Positions 15,792 to 25,411 are shown, counted from the first letter of the stretch. The stretch is DNA of 64,000 nt from Pseudorhodoferax sp. Leaf274 (GCF_001422445.1 NZ_LMNA01000002.1:1-64000); one strand, 5' to 3'. The notes: generated by a model from the letters alone, not told the origin. Program-made: numbers and translations.

Positions 15792-17195
15792 TCAGTGCGG
15801 GTTGAAGGTCACGCGCGTGGGCACCGGCTTGGGCTCGCCCAGGCGGCTCCACCAGGGCATCAGCAGGAAGAAGCCGAAATAGAACAGGGTGCCGACCTGC
15901 GACACGCGCTCGCCGATCGGCGACGGTGCCTGCACGCCCAAATAGGCCAGCACCACGAAGTTGATGACGAACACGCCATACACGTACTTGTGCCAGTCGG
16001 GGCGGTAGCGGATCGACTTGACGGGGCTGTGGTCCAGCCAGGGCAGGAAGAACAGGATGATGACCGCGCCACCCATGACGACCACGCCCCAGAACTTGGC
16101 GTCGATCGACAGCATCATCGCCACGGCCGCGATCGCCACCACGACGATGCCGGCCTTGACGAAGCCGGGCAGGCGCAGCTTGAGCGTCATGAGCCCGGCG
16201 CCCAGCACCACGCAGGCGATCAGCACATACATCATCTCGCTCGTGATGGCGCGCAGCATCGAGTAGAACGGCGTGAAGTACCAGACCGGCGCGATGTGCG
16301 CAGGCGTCTTCAGCGGGTCGGCCGGGATGAAGTTGTTGTACTCGAGGAAGTAGCCGCCAAACTCGGGGGCGAAGAAGATCACCGCCGTGAAGGCCATCAG
16401 GAACACGCACACGCCGAAGATGTCGTGCACGGTGTAGTACGGGTGGAAGGGGATGCCGTCCAGCGGCTTGCCGTTGGCGTCCTTGGTGGCCTTGATCTCG
16501 ATGCCGTCGGGGTTGTTGGAGCCCACGTCGTGCAGCGCCAGCAGGTGCGCCACCACCAAGCCCAGCAGCACCAGCGGCACGGCGATCACGTGGAAGCTGA
16601 AGAAGCGGTTCAGCGTGGCGTCGCCGACCACGTAGTCGCCGCGGATCAGCAGCGCCAGATCGGGGCCGATGAAGGGGATGGCGGCGAACAGGTTCACGAT
16701 CACCTGGGCGCCCCAGTAGGACATCTGGCCCCAGGGCAGCAGGTAGCCCATGAAGGCCTCGGCCATCAGGCACAGGAAGATCGCGCAGCCGAACACCCAG
16801 ACCAGCTCGCGCGGCTTGCGGTACGAGCCGTACAGCAGGCCCCGGAACATGTGCAGGTAGACCACCACGAAGAAGGCCGAGGCCCCGGTGGAATGCATGT
16901 AGCGGATCAGCCAGCCCCAGGGCACGTCGCGCATGATGTACTCGACCGAGGCGAACGCGAGGTTCGCATCGGGCTTGTAGTGCATCACGAGGAAGATGCC
17001 GGTGACGATCTGGATCACGAGGACCAGCAGCGCCAGCGAGCCGAAGATGTACCAGAAGTTGAAGTTCTTCGGCGCGTAGTAGTCCGACATGTGGACGCGG
17101 TAGGCGTCGAACGCGGTCGGGAACCGGTTCTCCAGCCAGTTGGTCACATGCGCGCCGATGGGCGCGTTGGGCGAGATTTCCTTGAATTCAGCCAT
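15792..17195 (-). CDS. petB: Cytochrome b of the bc1 complex
   Basis: The 467-aa membrane subunit carries the two b hemes and the quinol-oxidising and quinone-reducing sites. The N-terminal half shows the expected helices with paired heme histidines, the GAQVIVNLFAAIPFIG segment and the Qo-site PEF region (FFAPEFGGYFLEYNNF). The C-terminal half adds further helices and ends in a short cytoplasmic tail. It is somewhat longer than mitochondrial cytochrome b, as usual in betaproteobacteria. It starts 15 nt after petA. Confidence 0.97.
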   Translation of the reverse strand: MAEFKEISPNAPIGAHVTNWLENRFPTAFDAYRVHMSDYYAPKNFNFWYIFGSLALLVLVIQIVTGIFLVMHYKPDANLAFASVEYIMRDVPWGWLIRYMHSTGASAFFVVVYLHMFRGLLYGSYRKPRELVWVFGCAIFLCLMAEAFMGYLLPWGQMSYWGAQVIVNLFAAIPFIGPDLALLIRGDYVVGDATLNRFFSFHVIAVPLVLLGLVVAHLLALHDVGSNNPDGIEIKATKDANGKPLDGIPFHPYYTVHDIFGVCVFLMAFTAVIFFAPEFGGYFLEYNNFIPADPLKTPAHIAPVWYFTPFYSMLRAITSEMMYVLIACVVLGAGLMTLKLRLPGFVKAGIVVVAIAAVAMMLSIDAKFWGVVVMGGAVIILFFLPWLDHSPVKSIRYRPDWHKYVYGVFVINFVVLAYLGVQAPSPIGERVSQVGTLFYFGFFLLMPWWSRLGEPKPVPTRVTFNPH

Positions 17196-17210
17196 GTCCG
17201 TCGTGCCCCC

Positions 17211-17810
17211 TCATGCCTTCTTGTCGTCGCCGATCAGCAGGCGCGTGTCGGACAGGTATTGGTGCGGTGGCACCTCGAGGTTGTCGGGCGCCGGCTTGTT
17301 GGCAAACACCCGGCCGGCCAGGTCGAAGGTCGAGCCGTGGCAGGGGCACAGGAAACCGCCCTCCCAGTTGTCGGGCAGCGAGGGCTGGGGGCCGGGCGTG
17401 AACTTGTCGACCGGCGAGCAGCCCAGGTGGGTGCAGATGCCGACCACGACCAGCACATCGGGTTTGATCGAGCGGCCTTCGTTGCGTGCGTACTCGGGCG
17501 TCAATTCAGACGGCTTGCGCAGCGACTTGGGATCGGCCAGCTGGCTGTCGAGCTTGGGCAGCTCGGCCAGTTGCTCGGGCGTGCGCTTGATGATCCAGAC
17601 GGGCTTGCCCCGCCATTCCACGGTGACCTTCTCTCCCGGCTTGAGCGCCGAGATGTCGACCTCGACGGCGGCGCCCGCCGCCTTGGCGCGCTCCGATGGC
17701 TGAAACGTGCTCACGAACGGAACTGCGGTCGCCACACCACCTACCGCCCCCGCGCAACCGGAGGCGATCAGCCATGTCCGCTTGCTACGGTCGACTGGAA
17801 TGTCACTCAT
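17211..17810 (-). CDS. petA: Rieske iron-sulfur subunit of the bc1 complex
   Basis: The 199-aa protein has an N-terminal anchor helix with a twin-arginine-like SKRTWLIA start, consistent with Tat export of a folded Fe-S protein. The [2Fe-2S] ligands lie in CTHLGC (126-131) and CPCHGS (155-160). ATG 17810 is preferred over an in-frame TTG at 17822 because GAGGA lies 5 nt before it and homologues begin MSDIP. It is the first gene of petABC, with a sigma-70 promoter about 40-70 nt upstream. Confidence 0.96.
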   Translation of the reverse strand: MSDIPVDRSKRTWLIASGCAGAVGGVATAVPFVSTFQPSERAKAAGAAVEVDISALKPGEKVTVEWRGKPVWIIKRTPEQLAELPKLDSQLADPKSLRKPSELTPEYARNEGRSIKPDVLVVVGICTHLGCSPVDKFTPGPQPSLPDNWEGGFLCPCHGSTFDLAGRVFANKPAPDNLEVPPHQYLSDTRLLIGDDKKA

Positions 17811-17848
17811 GGGGTTCCTCAAAAGTCTCTTATTGGAGTCAACAAAAG

Positions 17849-17878
17849 ATTGTAGCGGACAGGGTTATTCGCTCTCAA
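17849..17878 (-). promoter_or_regulatory. Sigma-70 promoter of petABC
   Basis: The minus strand reads TTGAGA (-35, 17873-17878), 18 nt, then TACAAT (-10, 17849-17854), followed by about 30 nt of leader to the petA start. Both hexamers match consensus well. Confidence 0.75.
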
Positions 17879-17966
17879 GGCGCACTGATGCAGCGCGTGC
17901 GCCCTGCGCGACAGACTTTTACAGCGAGAATGCCTCGGTTTTTCACTCAGCGAAGCGAGGAATGCC

Positions 17967-18395
17967 ATGGGGATGGTGCAGGAGTTCAAGGAGTTCGCCG
18001 TCAAGGGCAACGTGATCGACCTCGCGGTCGGCGTGATCATCGGCGGCGCGTTCGGAAAGATCGTCGATTCGGTGGTGGCCGACCTCATCATGCCCGTCGT
18101 GGGCCTGGTGTTCGGCAAGCTGGACTTTTCCAACCTGTTCGTGGTGCTGGGCACCGTTCCCGCCGGCGTGCCGAACACGCTGGACGCGCTGCGCAAGGCC
18201 GGCGTGCCGGTGCTGGCCTATGGCAACTTCATCACCATCGCGGTGAACTTCGCGATCCTGGCTTTCATCATCTTCATGATGGTCAAGCAGATCAACCGCC
18301 TCAAGCGCTCGGAACCGGCCATCACGCCGGCAGCCCCGGCCACACCCGAGGACATCGTGCTGCTGCGCGAGATCCGCGACAGCCTGAAGAAGTAG
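17967..18395 (+). CDS. mscL: Large-conductance mechanosensitive channel
   Basis: The 142-aa inner-membrane channel opens under hypo-osmotic shock. Family features: the N-terminal [24 protein letters not shown] pore helix (first about 35 residues), a periplasmic loop with [10 protein letters not shown], a second helix ([20 protein letters not shown]) and the cytoplasmic bundle ending [17 protein letters not shown] lies 7 nt before the ATG. The gene diverges from petA and converges with pdxA with only 6 nt between the stop codons. Confidence 0.97.
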   Translation: MGMVQEFKEFAVKGNVIDLAVGVIIGGAFGKIVDSVVADLIMPVVGLVFGKLDFSNLFVVLGTVPAGVPNTLDALRKAGVPVLAYGNFITIAVNFAILAFIIFMMVKQINRLKRSEPAITPAAPATPEDIVLLREIRDSLKK

Positions 18396-18401
18396 GCAGA
18401 C

Positions 18402-19427
18402 TCAGGCGATCGCCAGCTGGCGCGCCATGCGCAAGGCCTCGACGAGGCTGCGCGCATCGGCCCGGCCGGTGCCGGCGATGTCGAAGGCCGTGCCGTGGTC
18501 CGGGCTGGTGCGCACCAGCGGCAGGCCCAGCGTCACGTTCACGCCTTGCTCCACGCCAAGGTATTTCACCGGGATCAGCCCCTGGTCGTGGTACATGGCC
18601 ACGACCACGTCGAACGCGCCGGTGCGGGCGCGCATGAACACCGTGTCGGGCGCATAAGGGCCCTGGGCGTCGATGCCTTCGGTGCGCGCCGCTGCCATGG
18701 CCGGCGCGATGGTCTCGATCTCCTCGCGGCCGAACAGGCCGCCCTCGCCCGCATGCGGATTCAGCCCGGCCACGCCGATGCGCGGCGCGCGGCCAAGTAT
18801 GGTGGCCAGGGCCGCATGCGTGATGCGCAGCGTCTGCAGCACGTTGTCGAACGTCACCGCATCCAACGCGGTGCGCAGCGCCAGATGGATGCTGACCAGC
18901 ACGGTGCGCAGCTCCGGGTTGGCCAGCATCATGCGCACCGGCATCTCTGCCACGGGCCGCCCGGCATGCGCCGCAGCCTCGGCTTGTAGCAGTTCGGTGT
19001 GGCCCGGATAAGGCACGCCTGCAGCGGCCAGCGCCTCCTTGTGCACGGGCGCGGTGACCAGCGCCGCAACCTCGCCCCGCAAGGCGGCCCGCGCACCCCA
19101 CGCCACGCAGTCGGCGGCCAGGCGGCCAGCTGCCGCACTGACGATCCCATAGGGCATGGCGGGCGTGTCCGCCCCCGGCTGCAGCACCGGAATGCAGCGT
19201 GGCGGCACCTGCCAGGTGTCCCGGGGCGTGGCGATCGGCGCCAGCGCGGGCACCACCCCGGTCAGCAGCGCCAGCGCGCGCCGCATGAGCCCCACATCGC
19301 CCACGACAAAACAACCCTGCAGCAACGCGGGCTCGGCCTGGAAAGCCTTGGCGATGATTTCCGGGCCGATGCCGGCGGCATCGCCCATGCTGATGGCCAC
19401 CGGCTGGATGGCAGTCGGCGCGGCCAT
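18402..19427 (-). CDS. pdxA: 4-hydroxythreonine-4-phosphate dehydrogenase
   Basis: The 341-aa enzyme oxidises 4-phosphohydroxy-L-threonine in pyridoxal 5'-phosphate synthesis. Family motifs: AISMGDAAGIGPEI at the N-terminus, GHTELLQAEA, and a metal-binding C-terminal region with GLNPHAGEGGLFGREE and YHDQGLIPVKYL. The longer frame upstream is discarded because PdxA starts at MAAPTAIQPV. The ATG shares one base with the stop of the preceding Nif3-like gene (TGATG), so the two are coupled. Confidence 0.96.
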   Translation of the reverse strand: MAAPTAIQPVAISMGDAAGIGPEIIAKAFQAEPALLQGCFVVGDVGLMRRALALLTGVVPALAPIATPRDTWQVPPRCIPVLQPGADTPAMPYGIVSAAAGRLAADCVAWGARAALRGEVAALVTAPVHKEALAAAGVPYPGHTELLQAEAAAHAGRPVAEMPVRMMLANPELRTVLVSIHLALRTALDAVTFDNVLQTLRITHAALATILGRAPRIGVAGLNPHAGEGGLFGREEIETIAPAMAAARTEGIDAQGPYAPDTVFMRARTGAFDVVVAMYHDQGLIPVKYLGVEQGVNVTLGLPLVRTSPDHGTAFDIAGTGRADARSLVEALRMARQLAIA

Positions 19428-20185
19428 CAGGCGGGGTTCTCGATGTCGATGAAGCGGTGCGCGATGCCCAGCGCCGCCGCAACCTGCGCGGCCACGGCCG
19501 GCGCGCCATACCGCTCGGTCGCGTGGTGGCCGCAGGCCAGGAAGGCCACGCCGCATTCGCGCGCCAGATGGGCCTGCGGCTCGGAGATTTCGCCGGTGAT
19601 GAACGCATCGGCGCCCGCCGTGATGGCCGCCTCGAAGTACGACTGCGCGCCGCCCGTGCACCACGCGATGCGGCGCAGCGGCCGGCCATGGCCCGGATCG
19701 ACCAGCGTCACGCGGCGGCCCAGCCGTTGCTCCACGTGCTGCGCCAGCATCTGCGCATCGGCAAACACGCCCCGACCCATGAAACCGAGCTCCTGCTCGC
19801 CGAAGCGCGTCGGCTCTACGGTCAGCTCCAGCACACGGCCCAATTGCGCGTTGTTGCCGAGTTCAGGGTGCGCATCCAGCGGCAAGTGGTAGGCCAGGAG
19901 ACTGATGTCGTGCGCGAGCAGCAGCGCCAGACGCTGCTTCATCCAGCCCGTGACGGTGCCGCTCTGGCCGCGCCAGAACAATCCGTGGTGCACGAAGATG
20001 GCGTCGGCCCCGTCGGCAACCGCGGCCTCGATCAACGCCCGGCTGGCCGTCACGCCACTGACGAGCCGGCGGACCTGCGCCCTGCCCTCCACCTGCAGCC
20101 CGTTCGGCCCGTAGTCCTTGAAACGGGCCGGCTGCAGCAGTGCATCGCAGGCCTGCAGCAATTCGTCGCGCGTGGTGGTGTGCAT
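19427..20185 (-). CDS. Nif3-like dinuclear metal-centre protein (YbgI family)
   Basis: The 252-aa protein belongs to the Nif3/YbgI family, whose members bind two metals. GTP cyclohydrolase I type 2-like activity has been proposed and the role is unsettled. Visible motifs are LVSGVTASRALIEAAVADGA, the metal-binding FVHHGLFWRG, and a C-terminal ALGHHATERYG-like CGHHATERYGAPA segment. Translation is coupled to pdxA through a TGATG overlap. Length is normal. Confidence 0.9.
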   Translation of the reverse strand: MHTTTRDELLQACDALLQPARFKDYGPNGLQVEGRAQVRRLVSGVTASRALIEAAVADGADAIFVHHGLFWRGQSGTVTGWMKQRLALLLAHDISLLAYHLPLDAHPELGNNAQLGRVLELTVEPTRFGEQELGFMGRGVFADAQMLAQHVEQRLGRRVTLVDPGHGRPLRRIAWCTGGAQSYFEAAITAGADAFITGEISEPQAHLARECGVAFLACGHHATERYGAPAVAAQVAAALGIAHRFIDIENPA

Positions 20186-20214
20186 GGCCGGATTGTCTCA
20201 GGCCATCCGGCCCG

Positions 20215-21531
20215 TCACGCGCGCGGTTGCCAGCCGCGCGAGGCGAACGGCCAGAGGCCGATCAGGAAGCCGAGCGCCGCGACCGCGGCCACGTAGTGGG
20301 CCGGTGCCATCACGTCGTACTTCTGCCAGACGCTGATCAGCACCGGTGTCAGGCCCCCGAAGACCGCGTACGCCATGTTGTAGGCGAACGAAAGGCCGCT
20401 GAAGCGCACCGCCGGCGGGAAGGCGCGCACGCCCACGATGGGCAGCAGCGCGATGGAGCCGACGAAGAAGCCGATCAGCGCGTAGCTCCACACCAGCGAT
20501 TCGGGCGTACCGGGCAGGCCCAGGTAGAACAGGTAGGTCGTGACGAACAGGCCGCCCCAGCCGATCAGCATCACCGCCTTGGTGCCGAGCCGGTCCGATG
20601 CCCAGCCCACGACAGCGCAGCCGACGGTCAGCGTGAAGGTCGCCGCCAGGTTGGCCTGCAGCGACAGCTTGGCCGGGATCTGGAACACCTTCTGCAGGTA
20701 GGCCGGCGTGAACAGGATCACCACGACGATGGCGGTCGACAAGACCCAGGTCATGAGCGCCACCAGCACGATGGCCGTGCGGTGCTCGCGCAGCACGGTC
20801 TTGACGGGCATTTCGCGCGCCACCTTCTTGCGCTCGGCCAACTCCTGGAACACCGGCGTCTCTTCGAGGAAGCGGCGCAGGTAGACCGACACGAGCCCGA
20901 ACACGCCGCCCAGGATGAAGGGAATACGCCAGGCCCCATCGTGGATCTCGGCCGGCGTGTAGTGCGTGTTGAGCGCCACGGCGATCAGCGAGCCCAGCAA
21001 AATGCCGCCCGTGATGCCGGCCGTCAACGTGCCCACGGCCATGCCGTAGTGGCGCTGCGGCACGTGTTCGGCCACGAACACCCAGGCACCCGGCATCTCG
21101 CCGCCGATGGCCGCCCCCTGCAGGATGCGCATGGCCAGCAACAGCAGCGGCGCTGCGATGCCGATGGCGGCATAGGTGGGCAACAGGCCGATGACCAGCG
21201 TCGGCACGGACATCAGGAAAATCGACAGCGTGAACATGCGCTTGCGGCCCAGGATGTCGCCGAAGTGCGCAATGACGATGCCGCCCAGCGGCCGCGCCAG
21301 GTAGCCGGCGGCGAAGATGCCCAGCGTCTGCAGCTGGCGCAGCCAATCCGGCATGTCGGCCGGGAAGAACAGCGCGCCCAGCACGTTGGCGAAGAACACG
21401 AAGACGACGAAGTCGTAGAACTCCAGCGTGCCGCCCAGAGCCGACAGGCCCAGGGTGCGGAAATCGCGTCGGGTCAGCGGTCGGCGCGATGCGGCGTCCT
21501 GCTGGGACGACGCCGAAACGTAGGTGGTCAT
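20215..21531 (-). CDS. MFS transporter, metabolite:H+ symporter type
   Basis: The 438-aa inner-membrane protein has 12 predicted helices. The N-terminal GGTLEFYDFVVFVFF and the loop GRKRMFTLSIFLMS place it in the metabolite:H+ symporter branch (ProP/citrate/alpha-ketoglutarate permeases). The substrate cannot be read from the sequence; a carboxylate or osmolyte is likely. ATG 21531 is used because homologues start shortly before TRRDFRTLGLSALGG and the in-frame extension upstream is proline/arginine-rich shadow sequence. It lies 29 nt upstream of the Nif3-like gene and may be co-transcribed. Confidence 0.88.
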   Translation of the reverse strand: MTTYVSASSQQDAASRRPLTRRDFRTLGLSALGGTLEFYDFVVFVFFANVLGALFFPADMPDWLRQLQTLGIFAAGYLARPLGGIVIAHFGDILGRKRMFTLSIFLMSVPTLVIGLLPTYAAIGIAAPLLLLAMRILQGAAIGGEMPGAWVFVAEHVPQRHYGMAVGTLTAGITGGILLGSLIAVALNTHYTPAEIHDGAWRIPFILGGVFGLVSVYLRRFLEETPVFQELAERKKVAREMPVKTVLREHRTAIVLVALMTWVLSTAIVVVILFTPAYLQKVFQIPAKLSLQANLAATFTLTVGCAVVGWASDRLGTKAVMLIGWGGLFVTTYLFYLGLPGTPESLVWSYALIGFFVGSIALLPIVGVRAFPPAVRFSGLSFAYNMAYAVFGGLTPVLISVWQKYDVMAPAHYVAAVAALGFLIGLWPFASRGWQPRA

Positions 21532-21817
21532 GGCAAGGTTAGGTGGAAACGGCGTGCAGGATCGCGTCTGCGCAAGACGCCGCCGCGGGGGTGGGCGGCA
21601 CGGAGAAAGTCGTTCGGCGGGAGGGTCCGGGTGGGGCCTGGCCCAGGCACGCAACCGGGGTGTCCGGTCCGGCATGGCGGAGAACGCAGCGGTTGGCGCA
21701 GGGCCGCGATTCTAAGGGTTTACCCGGTATCGTGCAGCGCCAGGACCAGCGTGCGGCCTGCGGAGCGCCACCGCCATGGCCGACAATGCGCGCTTTCCCG
21801 GATTTCCCCTTGCCACC

Positions 21818-22963
21818 ATGAAGCGCTTCTGGCTGCTCTTTTCCCAATCCGTGACCGTGCTGCTCGCGGCCTATTTCGTCGTCGCGACGCTGAAGCCCGA
21901 GTGGCTGGGCAAGCGCAGCTTCGCGGGCGGCAGCATCTCCGTCATCGAGGCGCCTGCCGCGCCACCGGGCACGGTCGCCGCCGGCAGCTTTGCACCGGCC
22001 GCCAAGCGTGCCGCGCCCGCCGTGGTCAGCATCAACACCAGCACGGCGGCCCAACCGCATCCCAACAGCAACGACCCGTGGTTCCGCTTCTTCTTCGGCG
22101 ACCGCGGCGGCGAGGCGCGCGCCGGCCTGGGCAGCGGCGTGATCGTGAGCGCCGAAGGCTATGTGCTGACCAACAACCACGTGGTCGAGGGCGCCGACGT
22201 GATCGAGGTGATCCTCAACGACGCGCGGCGCACCCAGGCCAAGGTGATCGGCACCGATCCCGAGACCGACCTGGCCATCCTCAAGATCGACCTCGACAAA
22301 CTGCCCGTCATGGTGCTGGGCAGCTCGGACGCGCTGCAGGTCGGCGACCAGGTGCTGGCCATCGGCAACCCCTTCGGCGTGGGCCAGACCGTGACCAGCG
22401 GCATCATCAGTGCGCTGGGCCGCAACCAGCTGGGCCTGAGCCCGCTGCAGGAATTCATCCAGACCGATGCCGCCATCAACCCCGGCAATTCGGGCGGCGC
22501 ACTGGTCGACACCACGGGCAACCTGCTGGGCATCAACACCGCGATCTACTCGCGCTCCGGCGGCAGCATGGGCATCGGCTTCGCGATTCCCGTGTCGACG
22601 GCCAAGCTGGTGCTCGAAGGCATCGTGCGCGACGGCCAGGTCCGGCGCGGCTGGATCGGCGTCGAACCCAACGACCTCTCGCCCGAACTGGCCGAGACCT
22701 TCGGCGTGAAGACCACGGCCGGCGTGATCATCACCGGCGTGCTGCAGAACGGCCCGGCGGCACAGGCCGGCGTGCGGCCGGGCGATGTCATCGCCGCGGT
22801 GTCCGGCAAGCCCATCGGCAACGTGACGGAATTGCTGTCGTCGGTGGCCGCGCTCAAGCCCGGCGAAGCATCGGAATTCGAAGTGCTGCGGCGCGAGGAA
22901 CGCCTGCGTGTGCAGGTGACGCCCGGCGTGCGGCCCAAGCCGCAGCGCGCGCAGCGGCCCTGA
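21818..22963 (+). CDS. Periplasmic serine protease, DegS/AlgW type (trypsin + one PDZ)
   Basis: The 381-aa protein has an N-terminal membrane anchor (about residues 5-27, FWLLFSQSVTVLLAAYFVV). The trypsin-like domain has catalytic H in TNNHVVEG (about 119), D in TDLAILKID (about 150) and S in GNSGGAL (about 224). A single PDZ domain occupies about 265-365. One PDZ and an anchor fit the DegS/AlgW subgroup, which cuts anti-sigma factors when unfolded outer-membrane proteins bind the PDZ, rather than two-PDZ DegP. No rseA/rseB is nearby. ATG 21818 gives the expected anchor; an in-frame ATG at 21776 adds a non-conserved leader. It converges with tatC. Confidence 0.92.
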   Translation: MKRFWLLFSQSVTVLLAAYFVVATLKPEWLGKRSFAGGSISVIEAPAAPPGTVAAGSFAPAAKRAAPAVVSINTSTAAQPHPNSNDPWFRFFFGDRGGEARAGLGSGVIVSAEGYVLTNNHVVEGADVIEVILNDARRTQAKVIGTDPETDLAILKIDLDKLPVMVLGSSDALQVGDQVLAIGNPFGVGQTVTSGIISALGRNQLGLSPLQEFIQTDAAINPGNSGGALVDTTGNLLGINTAIYSRSGGSMGIGFAIPVSTAKLVLEGIVRDGQVRRGWIGVEPNDLSPELAETFGVKTTAGVIITGVLQNGPAAQAGVRPGDVIAAVSGKPIGNVTELLSSVAALKPGEASEFEVLRREERLRVQVTPGVRPKPQRAQRP

Positions 22964-22975
22964 TCCAAACGGCTG

Positions 22976-23776
22976 CTAGGAGCCGTTGCCGCTGGTTTCG
23001 GCCTGCGCCTCCTCGGGCGCCTTCGTGTGTTTGATGAACAGCTGCGCCGCCCAGATGCCCACCTCGTAGAGGATGCACATGGGAATGGCCAGCGCCAGCT
23101 GCGACACGACGTCCGGCGGCGTCACGATGGCGGCCACGACGAAGGCCACCACGATGAAGTAGCCGCGAAAGCTCTTGAGCTTGTCCACGGTGACGATGCC
23201 CACGCGCGCCAGCACGACCACGGCGATCGGCACCTCGAAGGCCAGGCCGAACGCCAGGAACATGCTCAGCGCAAAGCCGAGATACGCCTCGATGTCAGGC
23301 GCGGCGGTGATGCTCTTGGGCGCAAAGCTCTGGATGAACTTGAACACCTGGCCGAACACGAAGTAGTAGCAGAACGCCACGCCGATCAGGAACAGCAGTG
23401 TGCTGGAAATGACCAGCGGCATGACCAGCTTCTTCTCGTGCGAATACAGGCCTGGCGCCACGAAGGCCCAGACCTGGTAGAGCACGACCGGCAGCGCGAT
23501 CATGAAGGCGGCCATCAGCAGGATCTTGAGCGGCACCAGGAACGGCGAGATCACGGAGGTGGCGATCAAGGTGGCACCCGCCGGCAACGCCGCCACCAGT
23601 GGCGCGGCCAGCAGGTCGTACAGCGCGCCAGGGCCAGGCCAGACGGCCAGCACGGCCGCGACGACCCCGATGGCGACCACGGCCTTGATCAGCCGGTCGC
23701 GCAGTTCCATCAGGTGCTCTACGAACGGCTGCTCCGTACCGGCGAGTTCGTCTTCCTTCGTGTTCGGATCAGGCAT
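22976..23776 (-). CDS. tatC: Sec-independent translocase subunit TatC
   Basis: The 266-aa protein has six helices and is the receptor for twin-arginine signal peptides. Conserved N-terminal FVEHLMELRDRLIKA and the first periplasmic loop region are present, with FAPKSITAAPDIEAYL before helix 3. An acidic leader precedes the core. It follows tatB by 57 nt. The stop codon lies inside a 7-bp hairpin (22968-22987) shared with the end of the convergent protease gene. Confidence 0.97.
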   Translation of the reverse strand: MPDPNTKEDELAGTEQPFVEHLMELRDRLIKAVVAIGVVAAVLAVWPGPGALYDLLAAPLVAALPAGATLIATSVISPFLVPLKILLMAAFMIALPVVLYQVWAFVAPGLYSHEKKLVMPLVISSTLLFLIGVAFCYYFVFGQVFKFIQSFAPKSITAAPDIEAYLGFALSMFLAFGLAFEVPIAVVVLARVGIVTVDKLKSFRGYFIVVAFVVAAIVTPPDVVSQLALAIPMCILYEVGIWAAQLFIKHTKAPEEAQAETSGNGS

Positions 23777-23833
23777 GGTGCAAGCGGATGGACGGCGGGC
23801 AGCTGCGCCGGCCGGACACGGTGCAAACCGTGG

Positions 23834-24319
23834 TCAATTGAGTTTCTGGGGCCGGTAGCGGGCCACCCGCGCTGCACCGGACAAGGCCTTGGTGCGGACA
23901 CCTGTGCGCGCCTTGTACCACTGCGGCATGGCGCCCTGCTTCACACGCCAGTGCTTCTTGGGGTGCTTGTATTCGGGATAGCGCACGAAGCCTTCGGCCG
24001 CCGTACTGTCGGACGACGCGGTCGTGCTGCCGTCCAGCCCGGCCGTGGTGGCGGCCCAGTCCTTTTCGAAGTCGCTGGCAGAGGTCTGCATGGAGGTCTG
24101 CACGTCGCGCGCGGCACCCTCCACCGTGTCCTTCATCTTCTTGAGTTCGTCCAGCTCCATGGAGCGGTTGACCTCGGCCTTGACGTCGGCCACGTAACGC
24201 TGCGCCTTGCCGAGCAAGGTGCCCACGGTGCGGGCCACGCGCGGCAGCTTTTCCGGCCCGATGACGATCAACGCCACCGCGCCGATCAGCGCCATCTTCG
24301 ATATGCCGAGATCGATCAC
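23834..24319 (-). CDS. tatB: Sec-independent translocase subunit TatB
   Basis: The 161-aa protein has one N-terminal helix ([18 protein letters not shown], with the characteristic GPEKLP hinge), an amphipathic helix and a long charged tail. TatB passes folded substrates from TatC to TatA. The start codon is GTG, giving the family N-terminus MIDLGISKM. It begins 10 nt after tatA. The tail ends in a basic segment. Confidence 0.95.
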   Translation of the reverse strand: MIDLGISKMALIGAVALIVIGPEKLPRVARTVGTLLGKAQRYVADVKAEVNRSMELDELKKMKDTVEGAARDVQTSMQTSASDFEKDWAATTAGLDGSTTASSDSTAAEGFVRYPEYKHPKKHWRVKQGAMPQWYKARTGVRTKALSGAARVARYRPQKLN

Positions 24320-24329
24320 GGGCGGACGA

Positions 24330-24575
24330 TCAGGACTTGGTCTTGGCTTCGACGTCGATGGTGGACTTCTCGGCGTTGGCTGCCGTGTTGCCCACCTGCG
24401 CGTTCGGGCCGGTGGCGGCCTTGTCGTCCGTGGCGCTGCCGTCCTTCATGCCGTCCTTGAAGCCCTTGACGGCGCCACCCAGGTCGCTGCCCATGTTCTT
24501 GAGCTTCTTGGTGCCGAACACCATCACCACGATCAACAGCACGATCAACCAGTGCCAGATGGAAAAAGAACCCAT
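24330..24575 (-). CDS. tatA: Sec-independent translocase subunit TatA
   Basis: The 81-aa pore-forming Tat component has a short N-terminal helix ([16 protein letters not shown]), the FGTKKL hinge, an amphipathic helix ([16 protein letters not shown]) and an unstructured acidic tail. AGGAG lies 8 nt before the ATG. It is first in tatABC, 70 nt after the HIT gene; a TAAAAT hexamer in that gap could be a -10. Confidence 0.96.
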   Translation of the reverse strand: MGSFSIWHWLIVLLIVVMVFGTKKLKNMGSDLGGAVKGFKDGMKDGSATDDKAATGPNAQVGNTAANAEKSTIDVEAKTKS

Positions 24576-24645
24576 GGAAGTACTCCTAACGAATTGCGTT
24601 GAATTTTAGTGCGCGGGATGAACCATTCCCGCCGTAGGCGAATGT

Positions 24646-25002
24646 TCAGCCGCGCGCCCAGGGGCGCGGACCGCCCAGGACATGCAGATGCAGGTGGTGC
24701 ACCTCCTGGCCGCCTTCGGTGCCGGTGTTGACCACCAGCCGGAAGCCGCCCTCGGGATACGGGTTGCAGCCCTCCTGCGCGGCCAGCCGCGGCGCCAGCG
24801 TGAGCATGCGGCCCAGCATGGGTGCATGTTCCTCGGTCACATGGGCCATCGACGCCACATGGGCCTTGGGCACGATCAGGAAGTGGATGGGCGCGGCAGG
24901 GCGGATGTCGTGGAACGCGAAGAACTCGTCGTCCTCGTACACCTTGCGGGACGGGATCTGCCCTCGGGCGATCTTGCAGAACAGGCAATCGGAGTCGTGC
25001 AT
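24646..25002 (-). CDS. HIT-family nucleotide hydrolase (HinT-like)
   Basis: The 118-aa histidine-triad protein has the zinc-type N-terminal CLFCKIARGQIP, an FLIVPKAH strand, and the catalytic triad HHLHLHVLGG near the C-terminus. HinT-type proteins hydrolyse adenosine phosphoramidates and aminoacyl-adenylates. It lies between the his genes and tatABC, a common betaproteobacterial order, and follows the small membrane protein gene by 10 nt. Confidence 0.94.
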   Translation of the reverse strand: MHDSDCLFCKIARGQIPSRKVYEDDEFFAFHDIRPAAPIHFLIVPKAHVASMAHVTEEHAPMLGRMLTLAPRLAAQEGCNPYPEGGFRLVVNTGTEGGQEVHHLHLHVLGGPRPWARG

Positions 25003-25012
25003 GCGGGCTCGC

Positions 25013-25411
25013 TCAACGGGATGGGCCGACCGGGCGGCTGGCGTTCATGTCCACCATGCCACGCACGATGCGGTACAGGAACCAGATGGAGATCACCAGC
25101 CAGGCGATGGCACCGGGCAGGTACAGCAGGAAGAACAGCGGCAGCGTGACCAGGTAGAGCACGCCAGCCCACAGCACCGAGCGGATGCGCCAGGAGAAGT
25201 GGCTGGCCTGCCAGGTGCCTTCGGCATCCGAGCGCTTGACAAGGTCGATCACCAGCGCGACCAGCAACAGGCCGATGCTGGGCTGGGCCGAGGGCACCAC
25301 GGCCGCCACCGCCACCACCAGGTGCAGCACGTAGCTGATCCAGCCCACCGTCTTGAGCTGCTGGGCCTGTTCGCTGTCCTTGACCTGAACGTCGACGATG
25401 TCGTCAGCCAC
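25013..25411 (-). CDS. Small membrane protein, DUF4870-like
   Basis: The product is about 132 aa with a soluble N-terminal stretch and three or four hydrophobic helices ([69 protein letters not shown]). The pattern fits DUF4870-like proteins of unknown function. A GTG start at 25411 is preferred because GAAGGAG lies 6 nt before it; an ATG at 25417 directly abuts the Shine-Dalgarno. It overlaps the end of hisE by 8 nt and is probably translated with the his operon. Confidence 0.75.
   Translation of the reverse strand: MADDIVDVQVKDSEQAQQLKTVGWISYVLHLVVAVAAVVPSAQPSIGLLLVALVIDLVKRSDAEGTWQASHFSWRIRSVLWAGVLYLVTLPLFFLLYLPGAIAWLVISIWFLYRIVRGMVDMNASRPVGPSR

Noticed and set aside
15609-17855. A 748-codon plus-strand frame antisense to petBA
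   Set aside because: Low-complexity His/Asp/Gln/Val shadow of complex III genes; no family resemblance.
22968-22987. 7-bp hairpin between the DegS-type protease gene and tatC as a bidirectional terminator
   Set aside because: There is no T-tract on either side and the hairpin overlaps the end of tatC; too weak to annotate.
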